Shown here piece after piece: positions 1 through 6,314 of a stretch of 18,279 bases of DNA (the stretch's first letter is position 1; each line of letters begins with the position of its first letter). The notes beneath the pieces are model-generated. The model made no database searches. It was given only the letters and a program-made list of their open reading frames with translations, and had not been told where the DNA came from. The translations under genes and the position numbers were made by a program. The DNA comes from an uncultured Alphaproteobacteria bacterium. GTDB lineage: Bacteria > Pseudomonadota > Alphaproteobacteria > RF32 > CAG-239. Where the stretch lies: the NCBI GenBank assembly GCA_910580155.1, contig CAJTWX010000002.1:25035-43313 (forward strand). The letters run 5' to 3'.

Positions 1-67
1 AATAGTGAATAAATAATTTATAAATAGCGTAAAGTTAACACATCAAACAAAATTTATCAAGTAGTAA

Positions 68-535
68 TTATTTCAACTTACACACGTCCGCCCAGAAAGC
101 TCCATCAACATATTTTTCCAGCTCATCAGGCGTCAGCTCTATCGCACTGTTTGCACTCCCGCAAGCCGGATACACCGTCTGAAACCTTTTTAAAGATACA
201 TCCAGACAAACCTTAACATCATCCGGAACAGCAAACGGACAAACACCGCCCACAGCGTGTCCTGTACGAAACAAAACCTCTGTTGTCGTCAACATCTTTG
301 CCTTACATTGAAATTGCTGCTTATATTTGGCATTATCAATCCTGCAATCACCGGCAGCCACAATCAGCAACGTTTCACCATTACAGTCAAACGAAAGCGT
401 TTTCGCAATACGGCACGCTTCACAGTCAAGCGCCAGTGCTGCCAATTCTACTGTTGCACTCGAAATATCAAATTCCAAAATCCGATTTTCAAACCCGATT
501 TTCTTAAAATATTCCCGAACCGCAGCAAGGCTCAT
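68..535 (-). CDS. YbaK/EbsC-family aminoacyl-tRNA deacylase (tRNA editing)
   Basis: The 155-residue product fits the single-domain YbaK/EbsC family, whose members hydrolyse mischarged aminoacyl-tRNA in trans (typically Cys- or Ala-tRNA(Pro)) in the cytoplasm. The family's conserved lysine is visible in RIAKTLSF (K45). The glycine-rich active-site loop is GGVCPFA (96-102), followed by the typical LDVSLKRF and YPACGSANSAIELTP stretches. Length matches a free-standing editing protein with no synthetase domain. It starts 12 nt downstream of the adk stop on the same strand, so the two are probably co-transcribed, with this gene last. No hairpin terminator is visible in the 67 bases left before the window edge. 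The family is clear; the exact mischarged substrate cannot be read from the sequence. Confidence 0.9.
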   Translation of the reverse strand: MSLAAVREYFKKIGFENRILEFDISSATVELAALALDCEACRIAKTLSFDCNGETLLIVAAGDCRIDNAKYKQQFQCKAKMLTTTEVLFRTGHAVGGVCPFAVPDDVKVCLDVSLKRFQTVYPACGSANSAIELTPDELEKYVDGAFWADVCKLK

Positions 536-547
536 TAAAAAATTCTC

Positions 548-1201
548 CTACAAATATTGCTTATTTGCAGCTAAAAACTCCCGAGCAATATCATCGCCTT
601 CTGCTGTTCCTTCATACCAAAAGAAATTATTACCGGCTTTCTGCAGTTCCAAAACTGCCGGTTTCGTCATTTCTTCATACTCGGCCAAACGTTCCGGCAA
701 CACTTGATCATCTTTGCGCTTAACCAAACGTCCGCCACAATCGCAAACGCCGTCTCCCACATCGTGCGCTATTCCGCATTTCTCGCAGATTCGCCGGTTT
801 TTCACCCTCTCTAAAATTAAATCTTTCGGCGTATCACGAAAAATAACGGCACTGTTAAAGTGTGTCATCAACTTGTCAAATTCCTTAACCTGTCCGACAG
901 TCCGCGGATACCCATCCATAATCAATACTTTCGCTTTAACTGTCTTAAGCTCTTTAATCAGCATTTCGTTAATCATATCGTCAGGCGCCAGACCGCCCTC
1001 TTTCATATTTGCTTCTAAAGCCAGCCCAAGCGGTGTTTTAGCCTTTTTCTCGCGCCGTATCATCTCGCCAACAGAAATATCGGCAATATCCTCCTCCTTA
1101 AAACCATAAACATCTTTAAGCTCCTTCACTAACGAAGACGCAATATATCCTTTACCGGAAGCCGGCGCACCAATCAATGAAATAACAAATTTTTTATCCA
1201 T
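548..1201 (-). CDS. adk: Adenylate kinase, zinc-finger-lid type
   Basis: Adenylate kinase interconverts ATP + AMP and 2 ADP in the cytoplasm. The 217-residue product has the P-loop GAPASGKG (11-18), the AMP-binding region with GEMIRR (45-50), the DGYPR signature (96-100), and a lid with four cysteines arranged C-x2-C...C-x-C (139, 142, 153, 155). The lid is therefore the zinc-binding long form. The LID arginine-aspartate motif RKDD (162-165) and ERLAEY (170-175) follow, as in canonical Adk. A Shine-Dalgarno AGGAAAG lies 5-6 nt before the ATG. In many bacteria adk sits next to secY in the ribosomal-protein cluster. Here it precedes a tRNA-editing gene and follows a lipoprotein terminator, so it is relocated or in a lineage-specific setting. 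Confidence 0.95.
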   Translation of the reverse strand: MDKKFVISLIGAPASGKGYIASSLVKELKDVYGFKEEDIADISVGEMIRREKKAKTPLGLALEANMKEGGLAPDDMINEMLIKELKTVKAKVLIMDGYPRTVGQVKEFDKLMTHFNSAVIFRDTPKDLILERVKNRRICEKCGIAHDVGDGVCDCGGRLVKRKDDQVLPERLAEYEEMTKPAVLELQKAGNNFFWYEGTAEGDDIAREFLAANKQYL

Positions 1202-1230
1202 AGTCTTTCCTGTTACTTTACCTCTTTACC

Positions 1231-1262
1231 CGCAAAAAAGCTCCAAATACCATTTGAAGCTC
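1231..1262 (-). terminator. Rho-independent terminator of the lipoprotein gene
   Basis: Read on the minus strand, arms at 1252-1262 and 1239-1248 form a roughly 10-bp stem (two G-T wobbles, 3-nt loop), followed by six Ts (1239-1234). It lies 30 nt after the lipoprotein stop and only about 30 nt before the adk start, so adk needs either read-through or a promoter overlapping this hairpin. Confidence 0.75.
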
Positions 1263-1291
1263 CTTTACTCTAAAACCAAAATCGTTAATTT

Positions 1292-2470
1292 TTATTTTAT
1301 ATATTCATCTAAATCGTCAACATATACCTCTTCAAACGTCGGTTCAAACCCAACTTCCCTGATTTCATAAGGTTGAGTCTTCCTTGTTTCGGGGCTTAAA
1401 ATAACCCTGTCCGATGTAACCACCGAATCGGGAGATAACATCGCCGGCTGAGCCGGATTCAGATAAATACGCTCATCGGAACTATCAAATGAAACGTCCG
1501 TCTGCAACGGCTTGCGTCCCGAATAAGATTCCACCACGGGCTCAACTGTCGTTTCAACAACCTCTTCCTTGATTTCCACAGGAGCCAACGCTTTCTCTGC
1601 CTCAGTATCGTTAATCCTGAGTGCTTCAGAATTAACTTGTGGTTTCACAGCCGGCTTAGTTTCTTCTGCCGTCACAGGCTCATCTTGAACCGGAGCCATC
1701 AAAGACGGATTAAGCGGGTGAGCATCCTTTTTCAGCCTGATAAGACTGTATCCCGAACCACCGCCATATGCAGGCCCTGAAAGGCCGATACTATAATAAC
1801 CGCCAATATATCCATAATCCAAATCAATATAATCAACATTGAATAACACGCGAATAGTCGTTGTCCCGACACTTGTCATATCGCATTTAAAACCATTGCC
1901 ATTTAATACAACCTTATTGTTGTTCTTAACATACAATATAGCCTTGTCAGGCTTACATACTGTCGGTGTCTGACCGTTATAGCTTAGATTATATCCAAGC
2001 ACCAAGTCCAACCCTGTCTGCCCATCCTTAATTGACGCATCAATAATTTTCACACCGTCAAAATAAACATACGCCGGTGTCACACCGATTTTCGCAGGAA
2101 CCGTCACATACGGATTAACACAAACGTGCGCCTGCGGATTCGCCTCACACAACAGCGCCGTACTGTCGAGGTTATTATCAACCAGTTGCGTCAGTGCATT
2201 AAAGATATATTCCCGCGACTTTGAAAGTTCTGCCGGAGCGCACTGTTTGTCGCGGCAGACAATCAGAGAATTAAGCGGCGGCACGCGCTTATTAAACACG
2301 CTCGCGACCTCATCCGGATTATAAACCATAACCATCTCATCGGCGTATCCGGCAGCCTCCCTGCCAGTATACCCATATTCTTCTGTTCTTACTTCTGAAG
2401 AACCGGAACAAGACGCTATCCCCATTACTGCAGCTGCCAGACATAACCTAAAAACTATTTTTTTGCGCAC
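1292..2470 (-). CDS. Putative surface/periplasmic lipoprotein, unknown function
   Basis: I do not recognise a family. The start is set at the GTG at 2470: AAGGG lies 9 nt upstream of it, whereas the upstream TTG (2479) abuts AAGGG and cannot use it. From that GTG the product is 392 residues, with a short lipoprotein signal ending in the lipobox IASC (lipidated Cys21; +2 is Ser). The mature part has an N-terminal region with several cysteines (VCRDKQCAP, LLCEANPQAHVCVNPY), which may pair in the periplasm. A central Tyr/Gly-rich patch (YGYIGGYYSIG...YGGGSGYS) follows. The C-terminal third is acidic, rich in Glu/Pro/Val, and looks disordered. It is divergent from the nuclease gene with a shared 66-bp intergenic region, and it ends in its own terminator. 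Export as a lipoprotein is well supported; function is unknown. Confidence 0.75.
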   Translation of the reverse strand: MRKKIVFRLCLAAAVMGIASCSGSSEVRTEEYGYTGREAAGYADEMVMVYNPDEVASVFNKRVPPLNSLIVCRDKQCAPAELSKSREYIFNALTQLVDNNLDSTALLCEANPQAHVCVNPYVTVPAKIGVTPAYVYFDGVKIIDASIKDGQTGLDLVLGYNLSYNGQTPTVCKPDKAILYVKNNNKVVLNGNGFKCDMTSVGTTTIRVLFNVDYIDLDYGYIGGYYSIGLSGPAYGGGSGYSLIRLKKDAHPLNPSLMAPVQDEPVTAEETKPAVKPQVNSEALRINDTEAEKALAPVEIKEEVVETTVEPVVESYSGRKPLQTDVSFDSSDERIYLNPAQPAMLSPDSVVTSDRVILSPETRKTQPYEIREVGFEPTFEEVYVDDLDEYIK

Positions 2471-2495
2471 GCTAACCAACCCTTAATAAAGTTTA

Positions 2496-2505
2496 AGTAT
2501 ATACT
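2496..2505. promoter_or_regulatory. Symmetric -10 element shared by divergent genes
   Basis: AGTATATACT is a perfect 10-bp palindrome that places TATACT (one mismatch to TATAAT) on both strands, centred between the lipoprotein GTG and the nuclease ATG. Distances give leaders of about 20-25 nt each way. No consensus -35 is evident on either side. Divergent transcription from symmetric -10 elements is a known phenomenon; its use here is inferred. Confidence 0.4.
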
Positions 2506-2536
2506 ATTAGGTCAAAAATATATTGAAAGTCTGTCA

Positions 2537-3070
2537 ATGGGAAGAAAATTGTCACTCATATACACACCATACCGTATAATATTTTTTACCATTCTTGCCG
2601 TGCTTTCCTTTTATTTTGAAAATGCGAATTCAGCCGAAGAAATTATATCATCCCCTATTCTGCCGGTTAAAGTTGTCGATGGCGACAGTTTGGAAATAGG
2701 CCCGCACCGCATCCGGCTAATGGGTATAGACGCACCGGAATACAGCCAATATTGCAAAGACAATCAACAGCAAAAATATCCCTGTGGCAAAGACTCACTT
2801 GATTATTTGCAAAAGCTCATCGCCAACAACCAAGTCCGCTGCACTGTCCACCAAAAAGATAAATACAACCGCGACCTCTGCACTTGCTATGTCAACAACT
2901 CAAACATAAACGCCGAGATGGTTCGCTCAGGCCACGCGATTGTCTATCTTGACAGTCAATACACCGCCGAACAAACCGAAGCAAAACACAGTAAAAACGG
3001 CATATGGAACGGCAGATTTATCCATCCGCGCCTGTTCCGCCGCTTAAAAGAAGAAGAAAAAAGCAAATAA
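2537..3070 (+). CDS. Secreted thermonuclease (staphylococcal-nuclease-like fold)
   Basis: The 177-residue product has a hydrophobic N-terminal segment (about 13-27) and a plausible signal-peptidase site after NSA (residue 33), so it probably acts in the periplasm or outside the cell. The rest is an SNase-like domain. VVDGDS (46-51) holds the calcium-site aspartate D50. RLMGIDAPE (60-68) supplies R60, D65 and E68, equivalent to staphylococcal R35, D40 and E43. DKYNRD (108-113) supplies R112, equivalent to R87. Thus every catalytic residue is present. NAEMVRSGHAIVY and HSKNGIWNG are further family signatures. Five cysteines (73, 83, 102, 115, 117) could form disulfides in an oxidising compartment. 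The ATG is preceded by GAAAG at a spacing of about 7 nt. Expected activity is calcium-dependent cleavage of DNA and/or RNA; the biological role (nutrient scavenging or competition) is not shown. Confidence 0.88.
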   Translation: MGRKLSLIYTPYRIIFFTILAVLSFYFENANSAEEIISSPILPVKVVDGDSLEIGPHRIRLMGIDAPEYSQYCKDNQQQKYPCGKDSLDYLQKLIANNQVRCTVHQKDKYNRDLCTCYVNNSNINAEMVRSGHAIVYLDSQYTAEQTEAKHSKNGIWNGRFIHPRLFRRLKEEEKSK

Positions 3071-3094
3071 ATTTAAATTTATATCAGATTCTTA

Positions 3095-3122
3095 TTGACT
3101 CCTGAAAAAACTTATGTATAGT
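3095..3122 (+). promoter_or_regulatory. Sigma-70-type promoter of rplU-rpmA
   Basis: TTGACT (3095-3100), 16 nt spacer, TATAGT (3117-3122). The expected start at about 3129 leaves a leader of roughly 38 nt before the rplU ATG. Confidence 0.75.
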
Positions 3123-3166
3123 GCACAAAAAAGTTATGTTTAAATCTACAAAACAGGTGAATTAAA

Positions 3167-3466
3167 ATGTATGCAGTAATTAAAACAGGCGGCAAGCAAT
3201 ATAAAGTAGCGTCCAATGACGTTATCAAAATCGAAAAAATTGCCGGTGACGCCGGAAGCGAAGTAATTTTTAACGAAGTCTTGGCAATGGACGAAACCGT
3301 TGGCACTCCTTTTGTTGCCGGCGCAAGCGTAAAAGCAACCATCATCAAACAGGCTAAAGACGCAAAAGTTATCGTTTTCAAGAAAAAAAGAAGACAAAAC
3401 TACCGTCGTAAAAACGGTCACAGACAAAACATCACACTCGTAAAAATCACCGAGTTGTGCAAATAA
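3167..3466 (+). CDS. rplU: 50S ribosomal protein L21
   Basis: L21 binds 23S rRNA in the large subunit. The 99-residue product opens with the family signature MYAVIKTGGKQYKV. It continues with the conserved VGTPFV region and ends in a basic segment (FKKKRRQNYRRKNGHRQ) followed by the ITLVKI strand, all typical of bacterial L21 at its usual length. An SD-like AGGTGA lies shortly before the ATG. It is first in an operon, 19 nt ahead of rpmA, the near-universal pairing. Confidence 0.97.
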   Translation: MYAVIKTGGKQYKVASNDVIKIEKIAGDAGSEVIFNEVLAMDETVGTPFVAGASVKATIIKQAKDAKVIVFKKKRRQNYRRKNGHRQNITLVKITELCK

Positions 3467-3485
3467 TTAACTAGGAGTTTTTAAA

Positions 3486-3743
3486 ATGGCACATAAGAAA
3501 TCAGGCGGTAGCTCATCAAACGGACGCGATTCTATCGGACGTCGTTTGGGTGTAAAAAAATTCGGCGGCGAAGCCGTAATCTCCGGAAACATTATCGTTC
3601 GTCAGCGCGGAACCAAATTCCACCCCGGCGAAAATGTTGGAATGGGTAAGGATCACACCATTTTTGCAACCGCAGAAGGAAAAGTTGAGTTTAAGACTAA
3701 AGCCAATGACAGAACTTATGTTTCTGTTGTACCGGCTGAATAA
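3486..3743 (+). CDS. rpmA: 50S ribosomal protein L27
   Basis: L27 reaches towards the peptidyl-transferase centre with its N-terminal tail. The 85-residue product begins MAHKKSGGSSSNGRDS, the standard tail without the N-terminal extension that Firmicutes cleave off. The body has the expected GRRLGVKKFGG and IIVRQRGTKFHPG motifs. The SD is TAGGAG ahead of the ATG. It follows rplU by 19 nt and is followed by a strong terminator before obgE. Confidence 0.97.
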   Translation: MAHKKSGGSSSNGRDSIGRRLGVKKFGGEAVISGNIIVRQRGTKFHPGENVGMGKDHTIFATAEGKVEFKTKANDRTYVSVVPAE

Positions 3744-3764
3744 TCTCACTCACAGGCAAAAAAT

Positions 3765-3794
3765 AAGGGGGTGTCAGACATCCCCTTTATTTTT
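3765..3794 (+). terminator. Rho-independent terminator after rpmA
   Basis: A 9-bp stem (3765-3773 with 3779-3787, one G-T pair) and a 5-nt loop TCAGA are followed by TATTTTT. It separates the L21/L27 genes from obgE and probably reduces obgE expression relative to the ribosomal proteins. Confidence 0.85.
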
Positions 3795-3849
3795 CCAAAA
3801 AACAGGATACATAATTCTATCAGGTTAAACAACCACAAAGAGAGCAGCA

Positions 3850-4920
3850 ATGAAGTTTTTAGATCAGGCAAAAATATACTTAAAATCAGGCGACGGCGGG
3901 CGCGGTTGTGTGTCATTCCGACGTGAAAAGTATATTGAGTTCGGCGGTCCGAACGGTGGCGACGGCGGCAAAGGCGGCAGCGTCTGGTTTGTTGCAGTCG
4001 AAAACCTCAACACGCTCATTGACTTTCGCTATCAACAACACTTCAAAGCCCAAAACGGACAACACGGTATGGGCTCGGAAATGAGCGGCGCCAAAGGCGA
4101 AGACATCATTATCAAAGTTCCCGTCGGCACAGAAATCATTGCCGATGACGGTGAAACCGTCATTGCCGATATGGTTGAAGCCGGACAGACTTTTATGATT
4201 GCCAAAGGCGGTGACGGTGGACGCGGAAACACCCGTTTCAAATCCTCCACAAACCAAGCCCCTCGTTATGCAGAACCTGGTTGGCCCGGAGTCGAGATGT
4301 GGGTTTGGCTTCGCTTAAAAATCATTGCCGATGTAGGCTTAATCGGCCTCCCCAACGCTGGCAAATCAACATTTTTAACTGCAGTCACTAAAGCCCGCCC
4401 CAAAATCGCAGACTACCCGTTTACTACTCTGCATCCCAATTTAGGCGTAGCGTGGGTAGATGGTAAAGAGCTGGTGTTAGCAGACATTCCAGGTCTTATT
4501 GAAGGCGCACACGAAGGCATTGGTTTGGGTGACCGCTTCTTAAAACACGTTGAACGATGCTCAGTTTTTCTGCACCTGATTGATGCAACTTCCGAAAATG
4601 TTGCCAAAGACTATAAAACGATTCGCAAAGAACTGGAGCTTTATGAACGCAAGCTTGCCGACAAACCAGAGGTAATAGCGTTAAACAAAACCGATTCGCT
4701 GACTGACGCAGAGATAAAGAAAAAGATAAAATCCCTCTCTAAAGTAACCGAGTCGCCGATATACGCAATTTCTGCCATCGCCGGTACAAACACCACAGAT
4801 TGCTTACGCGAAATTGCCCGATTCGTTACGGTTAAAAAGAAAAAAGTTGACCCTGATTTGGTAATAGAATATAAAGATGATGAACCTGAAATCAAAAAAA
4901 CTTGGTCACCGCTTGACTAA
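3850..4920 (+). CDS. obgE: Obg family GTPase, 50S assembly factor
   Basis: Obg is an essential GTPase that binds the 50S subunit and links ribosome assembly to stress signalling. The 356-residue product has the glycine-rich Obg fold (about 1-158; repeats such as FGGPNGGDGGKGGS and AKGGDGGRGN), then a GTPase domain: G1 GLPNAGKS (166-173), the switch I threonine pair in YPFTTLHPN, G3 DIPG (212-215), G4 NKTD (279-282) and G5 SAI. It has a short acidic tail and lacks the extra C-terminal OCT domain found in some Firmicutes. The SD is AAAGAGAG. It follows rpmA after a terminator and sits 16 nt before rsfS, also a 50S factor, so the four genes form a ribosome-biogenesis cluster. No separate obgE promoter was identified. 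Confidence 0.96.
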   Translation: MKFLDQAKIYLKSGDGGRGCVSFRREKYIEFGGPNGGDGGKGGSVWFVAVENLNTLIDFRYQQHFKAQNGQHGMGSEMSGAKGEDIIIKVPVGTEIIADDGETVIADMVEAGQTFMIAKGGDGGRGNTRFKSSTNQAPRYAEPGWPGVEMWVWLRLKIIADVGLIGLPNAGKSTFLTAVTKARPKIADYPFTTLHPNLGVAWVDGKELVLADIPGLIEGAHEGIGLGDRFLKHVERCSVFLHLIDATSENVAKDYKTIRKELELYERKLADKPEVIALNKTDSLTDAEIKKKIKSLSKVTESPIYAISAIAGTNTTDCLREIARFVTVKKKKVDPDLVIEYKDDEPEIKKTWSPLD

Positions 4921-4936
4921 TTTTTAGGAGTATAAA

Positions 4937-5281
4937 ATGAGCACGACAGACAAAACATTGCTTGAATTGATTGAAAAAACACTAGACGACAATAAAGCCG
5001 AAAACATCGTCACCATTGACCTTAAAGGCAAAACATCTATTGCTAACTATATGGTTATCGCCAGCGGCACATCAAACCGTCACGTTGCCGCTTTAGCAGA
5101 CAAGCTCAAATACGCCTTAAAACAGAACGGTTATAGCGCCGCATCAGAAGGTGAAGAAAAAGCCAACTGGGTTTTGATTGATGCTTTTGACGTCATTGTA
5201 CACATTTTCTGTCCGGAAGTTCGTGACTTCTATAATCTTGAAAAAATGTGGAACACCGCCGCCGAACTGCGTAAAAATTAA
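4937..5281 (+). CDS. rsfS: Ribosomal silencing factor RsfS
   Basis: RsfS (Iojap/DUF143 family) binds L14 on the 50S subunit and blocks joining with the 30S subunit in starved cells. The 114-residue product has the family core: IVTIDLKGKTSIANYMVIASGTSNRHV (24-50), the EGEEKANWVLIDAFDVIVHIF strand-helix region, and the terminal FYNLEKMW. The family signatures D-L-x-G-K-T, SGTS-R-H and W-L-D-VVH-F are all present. TAGGAG lies 7-8 nt before the ATG. It is 16 nt after obgE and probably co-transcribed with it. In many genomes rsfS is followed by rlmH or nadD; here a tRNA gene follows instead. Confidence 0.95.
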   Translation: MSTTDKTLLELIEKTLDDNKAENIVTIDLKGKTSIANYMVIASGTSNRHVAALADKLKYALKQNGYSAASEGEEKANWVLIDAFDVIVHIFCPEVRDFYNLEKMWNTAAELRKN

Positions 5282-5309
5282 GTTTGTTATCGACAAGCGC
5301 AAAAAAAAC

Positions 5310-5338
5310 TTGATTTATTATTTTTAAACGTGTATCAA
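5310..5338 (+). promoter_or_regulatory. Possible promoter of tRNA-Trp
   Basis: TTGATT (5310-5315), 17 nt, TATCAA (5333-5338), with the tRNA 5' end about 37 nt further on. The two elements are also an inverted repeat (CTTGAT/ATCAAG). Matches to consensus are moderate. Confidence 0.4.
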
Positions 5339-5374
5339 GAACAACGTAATCGGCAAAAACCATTACACAAATAC

Positions 5375-5450
5375 AGGGGTGTAGTTCAGTTGGTAGAGCG
5401 TCGGTCTCCAAAACCGAATGTCGAGGGTTCGAATCCTTCCGCCCCTGCCA
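5375..5450 (+). tRNA. tRNA-Trp (anticodon CCA)
   Basis: A complete 76-nt cloverleaf with encoded 3' CCA. The acceptor stem is AGGGGTG/CGCCCCT with one T-G pair, and G is the discriminator, as expected for tryptophan tRNA. The D loop includes AGTTGGTAGAG. The anticodon stem TCGGT/ACCGA encloses loop CTCCAAA with CCA at 5408-5410. The T arm carries GGTTCGAATCC. In alphaproteobacteria and many other bacteria this tRNA stands just before secE-nusG; here about 660 bp and a minus-strand gene separate them. Confidence 0.97.
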
Positions 5451-5461
5451 CTCAAGATAAA

Positions 5462-5483
5462 GGCGCTAAAAAGCGTCTTTTTT
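5462..5483 (+). terminator. Terminator after tRNA-Trp
   Basis: Stem GGCGCT/AGCGTC (5462-5467 with 5472-5477, one G-T pair), 4-nt A loop, then six Ts. Flanking A and T tracts extend the stem. Confidence 0.8.
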
Positions 5484-5610
5484 CTTTATACATAAACCCA
5501 TTAAGAAAATAGGTTAAATTTAGAAATATAAAAAGATGGAACGCTGGCTCAGTTTTTTATTGCCTCGATTTTTTCTTTTATATTATATTTTAAACAAAAG
5601 CTAAAATGCC
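5484..5610. other. Gene-free AT-rich spacer
   Basis: No coding frame, promoter pair or strong hairpin was seen between the tRNA terminator and the zinc-ribbon gene's terminator. Confidence 0.6.
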
Positions 5611-5638
5611 AAAAAGCCATCTTTGCAGATGGCTTTTT
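5611..5638 (-). terminator. Bidirectional terminator of the zinc-ribbon gene
   Basis: A perfect 11-bp inverted repeat (5611-5621 with 5628-5638; core GCCATC/GATGGC) with a 6-nt loop is flanked by A5 and T5 tracts, so it can act on either strand. It lies 31 nt after the stop of the minus-strand 47-residue gene and has no plus-strand gene to serve. Confidence 0.85.
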
Positions 5639-5669
5639 CAATTAAAAGAGAACTCCGATACCAGGATAA

Positions 5670-5813
5670 TTAATCTTTTTTACCCCACTTTTCATATCCG
5701 CAGTGATTACAATAGAAATAATACCCTTGCTTCAGTCTATCCGACTCATAAGTGTTCTGCGAACCACACTCCGGACAACAAGTACGCACCTTCTTTTCTT
5801 CCTTTTTATCCAT
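5670..5813 (-). CDS. Small zinc-ribbon protein (47 aa), unknown function
   Basis: This is a short gene translated by hand from the minus strand, ATG at 5813 to TAA at 5670. The product is 47 residues with a lysine/glutamate-rich N-terminus (MDKKEEKKVRT). Two CxxC knuckles follow, CPEC (13-16) and CNHC (35-38), the latter followed by GYEKWGKK. The knuckle spacing and aromatic-rich linker (YYFYCNHCGYE) fit a two-knuckle zinc ribbon such as those in small ribosomal or RNA-polymerase-associated proteins. Support for a real gene: the frame is open, the four cysteines are correctly paired, a possible promoter lies upstream, and an excellent terminator lies 31 nt downstream. The SD is weak (AAAG, about 3 nt from ATG). 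It might bind nucleic acid, but no specific family was recognised. Confidence 0.7.
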   Translation of the reverse strand: MDKKEEKKVRTCCPECGSQNTYESDRLKQGYYFYCNHCGYEKWGKKD

Positions 5814-5859
5814 AACTTTAAAAATTAAAAATTAAACAATAATAAATAACTGTCTTTTA

Positions 5860-5888
5860 TGCATAAAACATTCCCCAAACACTGTCAA
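5860..5888 (-). promoter_or_regulatory. Possible promoter of the zinc-ribbon gene
   Basis: On the minus strand, a perfect -35 TTGACA (5888-5883), 17 nt, then TATGCA (5865-5860), a weak -10. The implied start is about 40 nt upstream of the ATG at 5813. Confidence 0.4.
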
Positions 5889-5968
5889 GCTTTTTGTCAT
5901 TTTTTTAATTTTCCCGAAACTCGCACCAACTCTCCAAATAATCACAATTTTAATTATTGGCTTATTCT

Positions 5969-5981
5969 CACGTATTACGTG
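5969..5981. promoter_or_regulatory. Short palindrome upstream of the secE promoter
   Basis: CACGT-ATT-ACGTG is a 5+3+5 inverted repeat about 20 bp upstream of the secE -35. It could be an operator half-site pair; no regulator can be named. Confidence 0.25.
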
Positions 5982-6001
5982 GGTAAACGAAAATATAATT
6001 A

Positions 6002-6030
6002 TTGACATCTAAAAAATAATTTAATATGTT
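6002..6030 (+). promoter_or_regulatory. Sigma-70-type promoter of secE-nusG
   Basis: Perfect -35 TTGACA (6002-6007), 17 nt spacer, TATGTT (6025-6030). The expected start near 6037 gives a leader of about 75 nt ahead of secE. Confidence 0.75.
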
Positions 6031-6044
6031 GGCGGCAATAAGTT

Positions 6045-6077
6045 GGATAAATTCCCTGTGTAAGGTGTGATTTATCC
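6045..6077 (+). promoter_or_regulatory. Stem-loop in the secE leader
   Basis: GGATAAAT (6045-6052) and ATTTATCC (6070-6077) are perfect complements enclosing a 17-nt loop, within the predicted leader. There is no T tract after it, so it is not a terminator. It may affect translation or stability of the secE-nusG mRNA. Confidence 0.4.
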
Positions 6078-6112
6078 TGCCGGTTTTATCAATGTTATTG
6101 AATGGTATAGCT

Positions 6113-6304
6113 ATGGGAAAAACAAGTCCGATACAGTTTTTAAGACAAGTCAAACAAGAAGTAAAAAAAGTAACGTGGCCTTCTAAAAAAGAAGTTATGC
6201 GCGCAACTGTTATGGTGTTGGTTATTGTTGCTATCGCCTCAACGTTTTTCTTTTTAGTCGATATGTTTTTTGCATATATCGTCCGTTTAATTTTTCAAAA
6301 TTAG
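6113..6304 (+). CDS. secE: Preprotein translocase subunit SecE
   Basis: SecE clamps SecY in the inner-membrane translocon. The short single-helix form has an amphipathic N-terminal helix ending in the signature VKKVTWPSKKEV, then one membrane segment (VMVLVIVAIASTFFFLVDMFF). From the ATG at 6113 it has 63 residues, the usual length for this form. The in-frame ATG at 6092 would add seven residues without an SD and lies inside a short inverted repeat, so the later start is preferred, although its own SD is also weak. The TAG stop is part of the TAGGAG SD of nusG, giving a coupled secE-nusG pair. Confidence 0.93.
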   Translation: MGKTSPIQFLRQVKQEVKKVTWPSKKEVMRATVMVLVIVAIASTFFFLVDMFFAYIVRLIFQN

Positions 6305-6314
6305 GAGTTAACCT

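Noticed and set aside
327..1109. Plus-strand frames opposite adk and the YbaK-like gene
   Set aside because: They are antisense to well-identified genes and lack ribosome binding sites.
5535..5552. GATGGAACGCTGGCTCAG, which recalls the start of 16S rRNA
   Set aside because: The similarity stops after a few bases and poly-T follows. No rRNA is present.
5606..5815. A plus-strand open frame of 69 residues
   Set aside because: It starts in a terminator hairpin and runs antisense over the zinc-ribbon gene, which has the better motif evidence.
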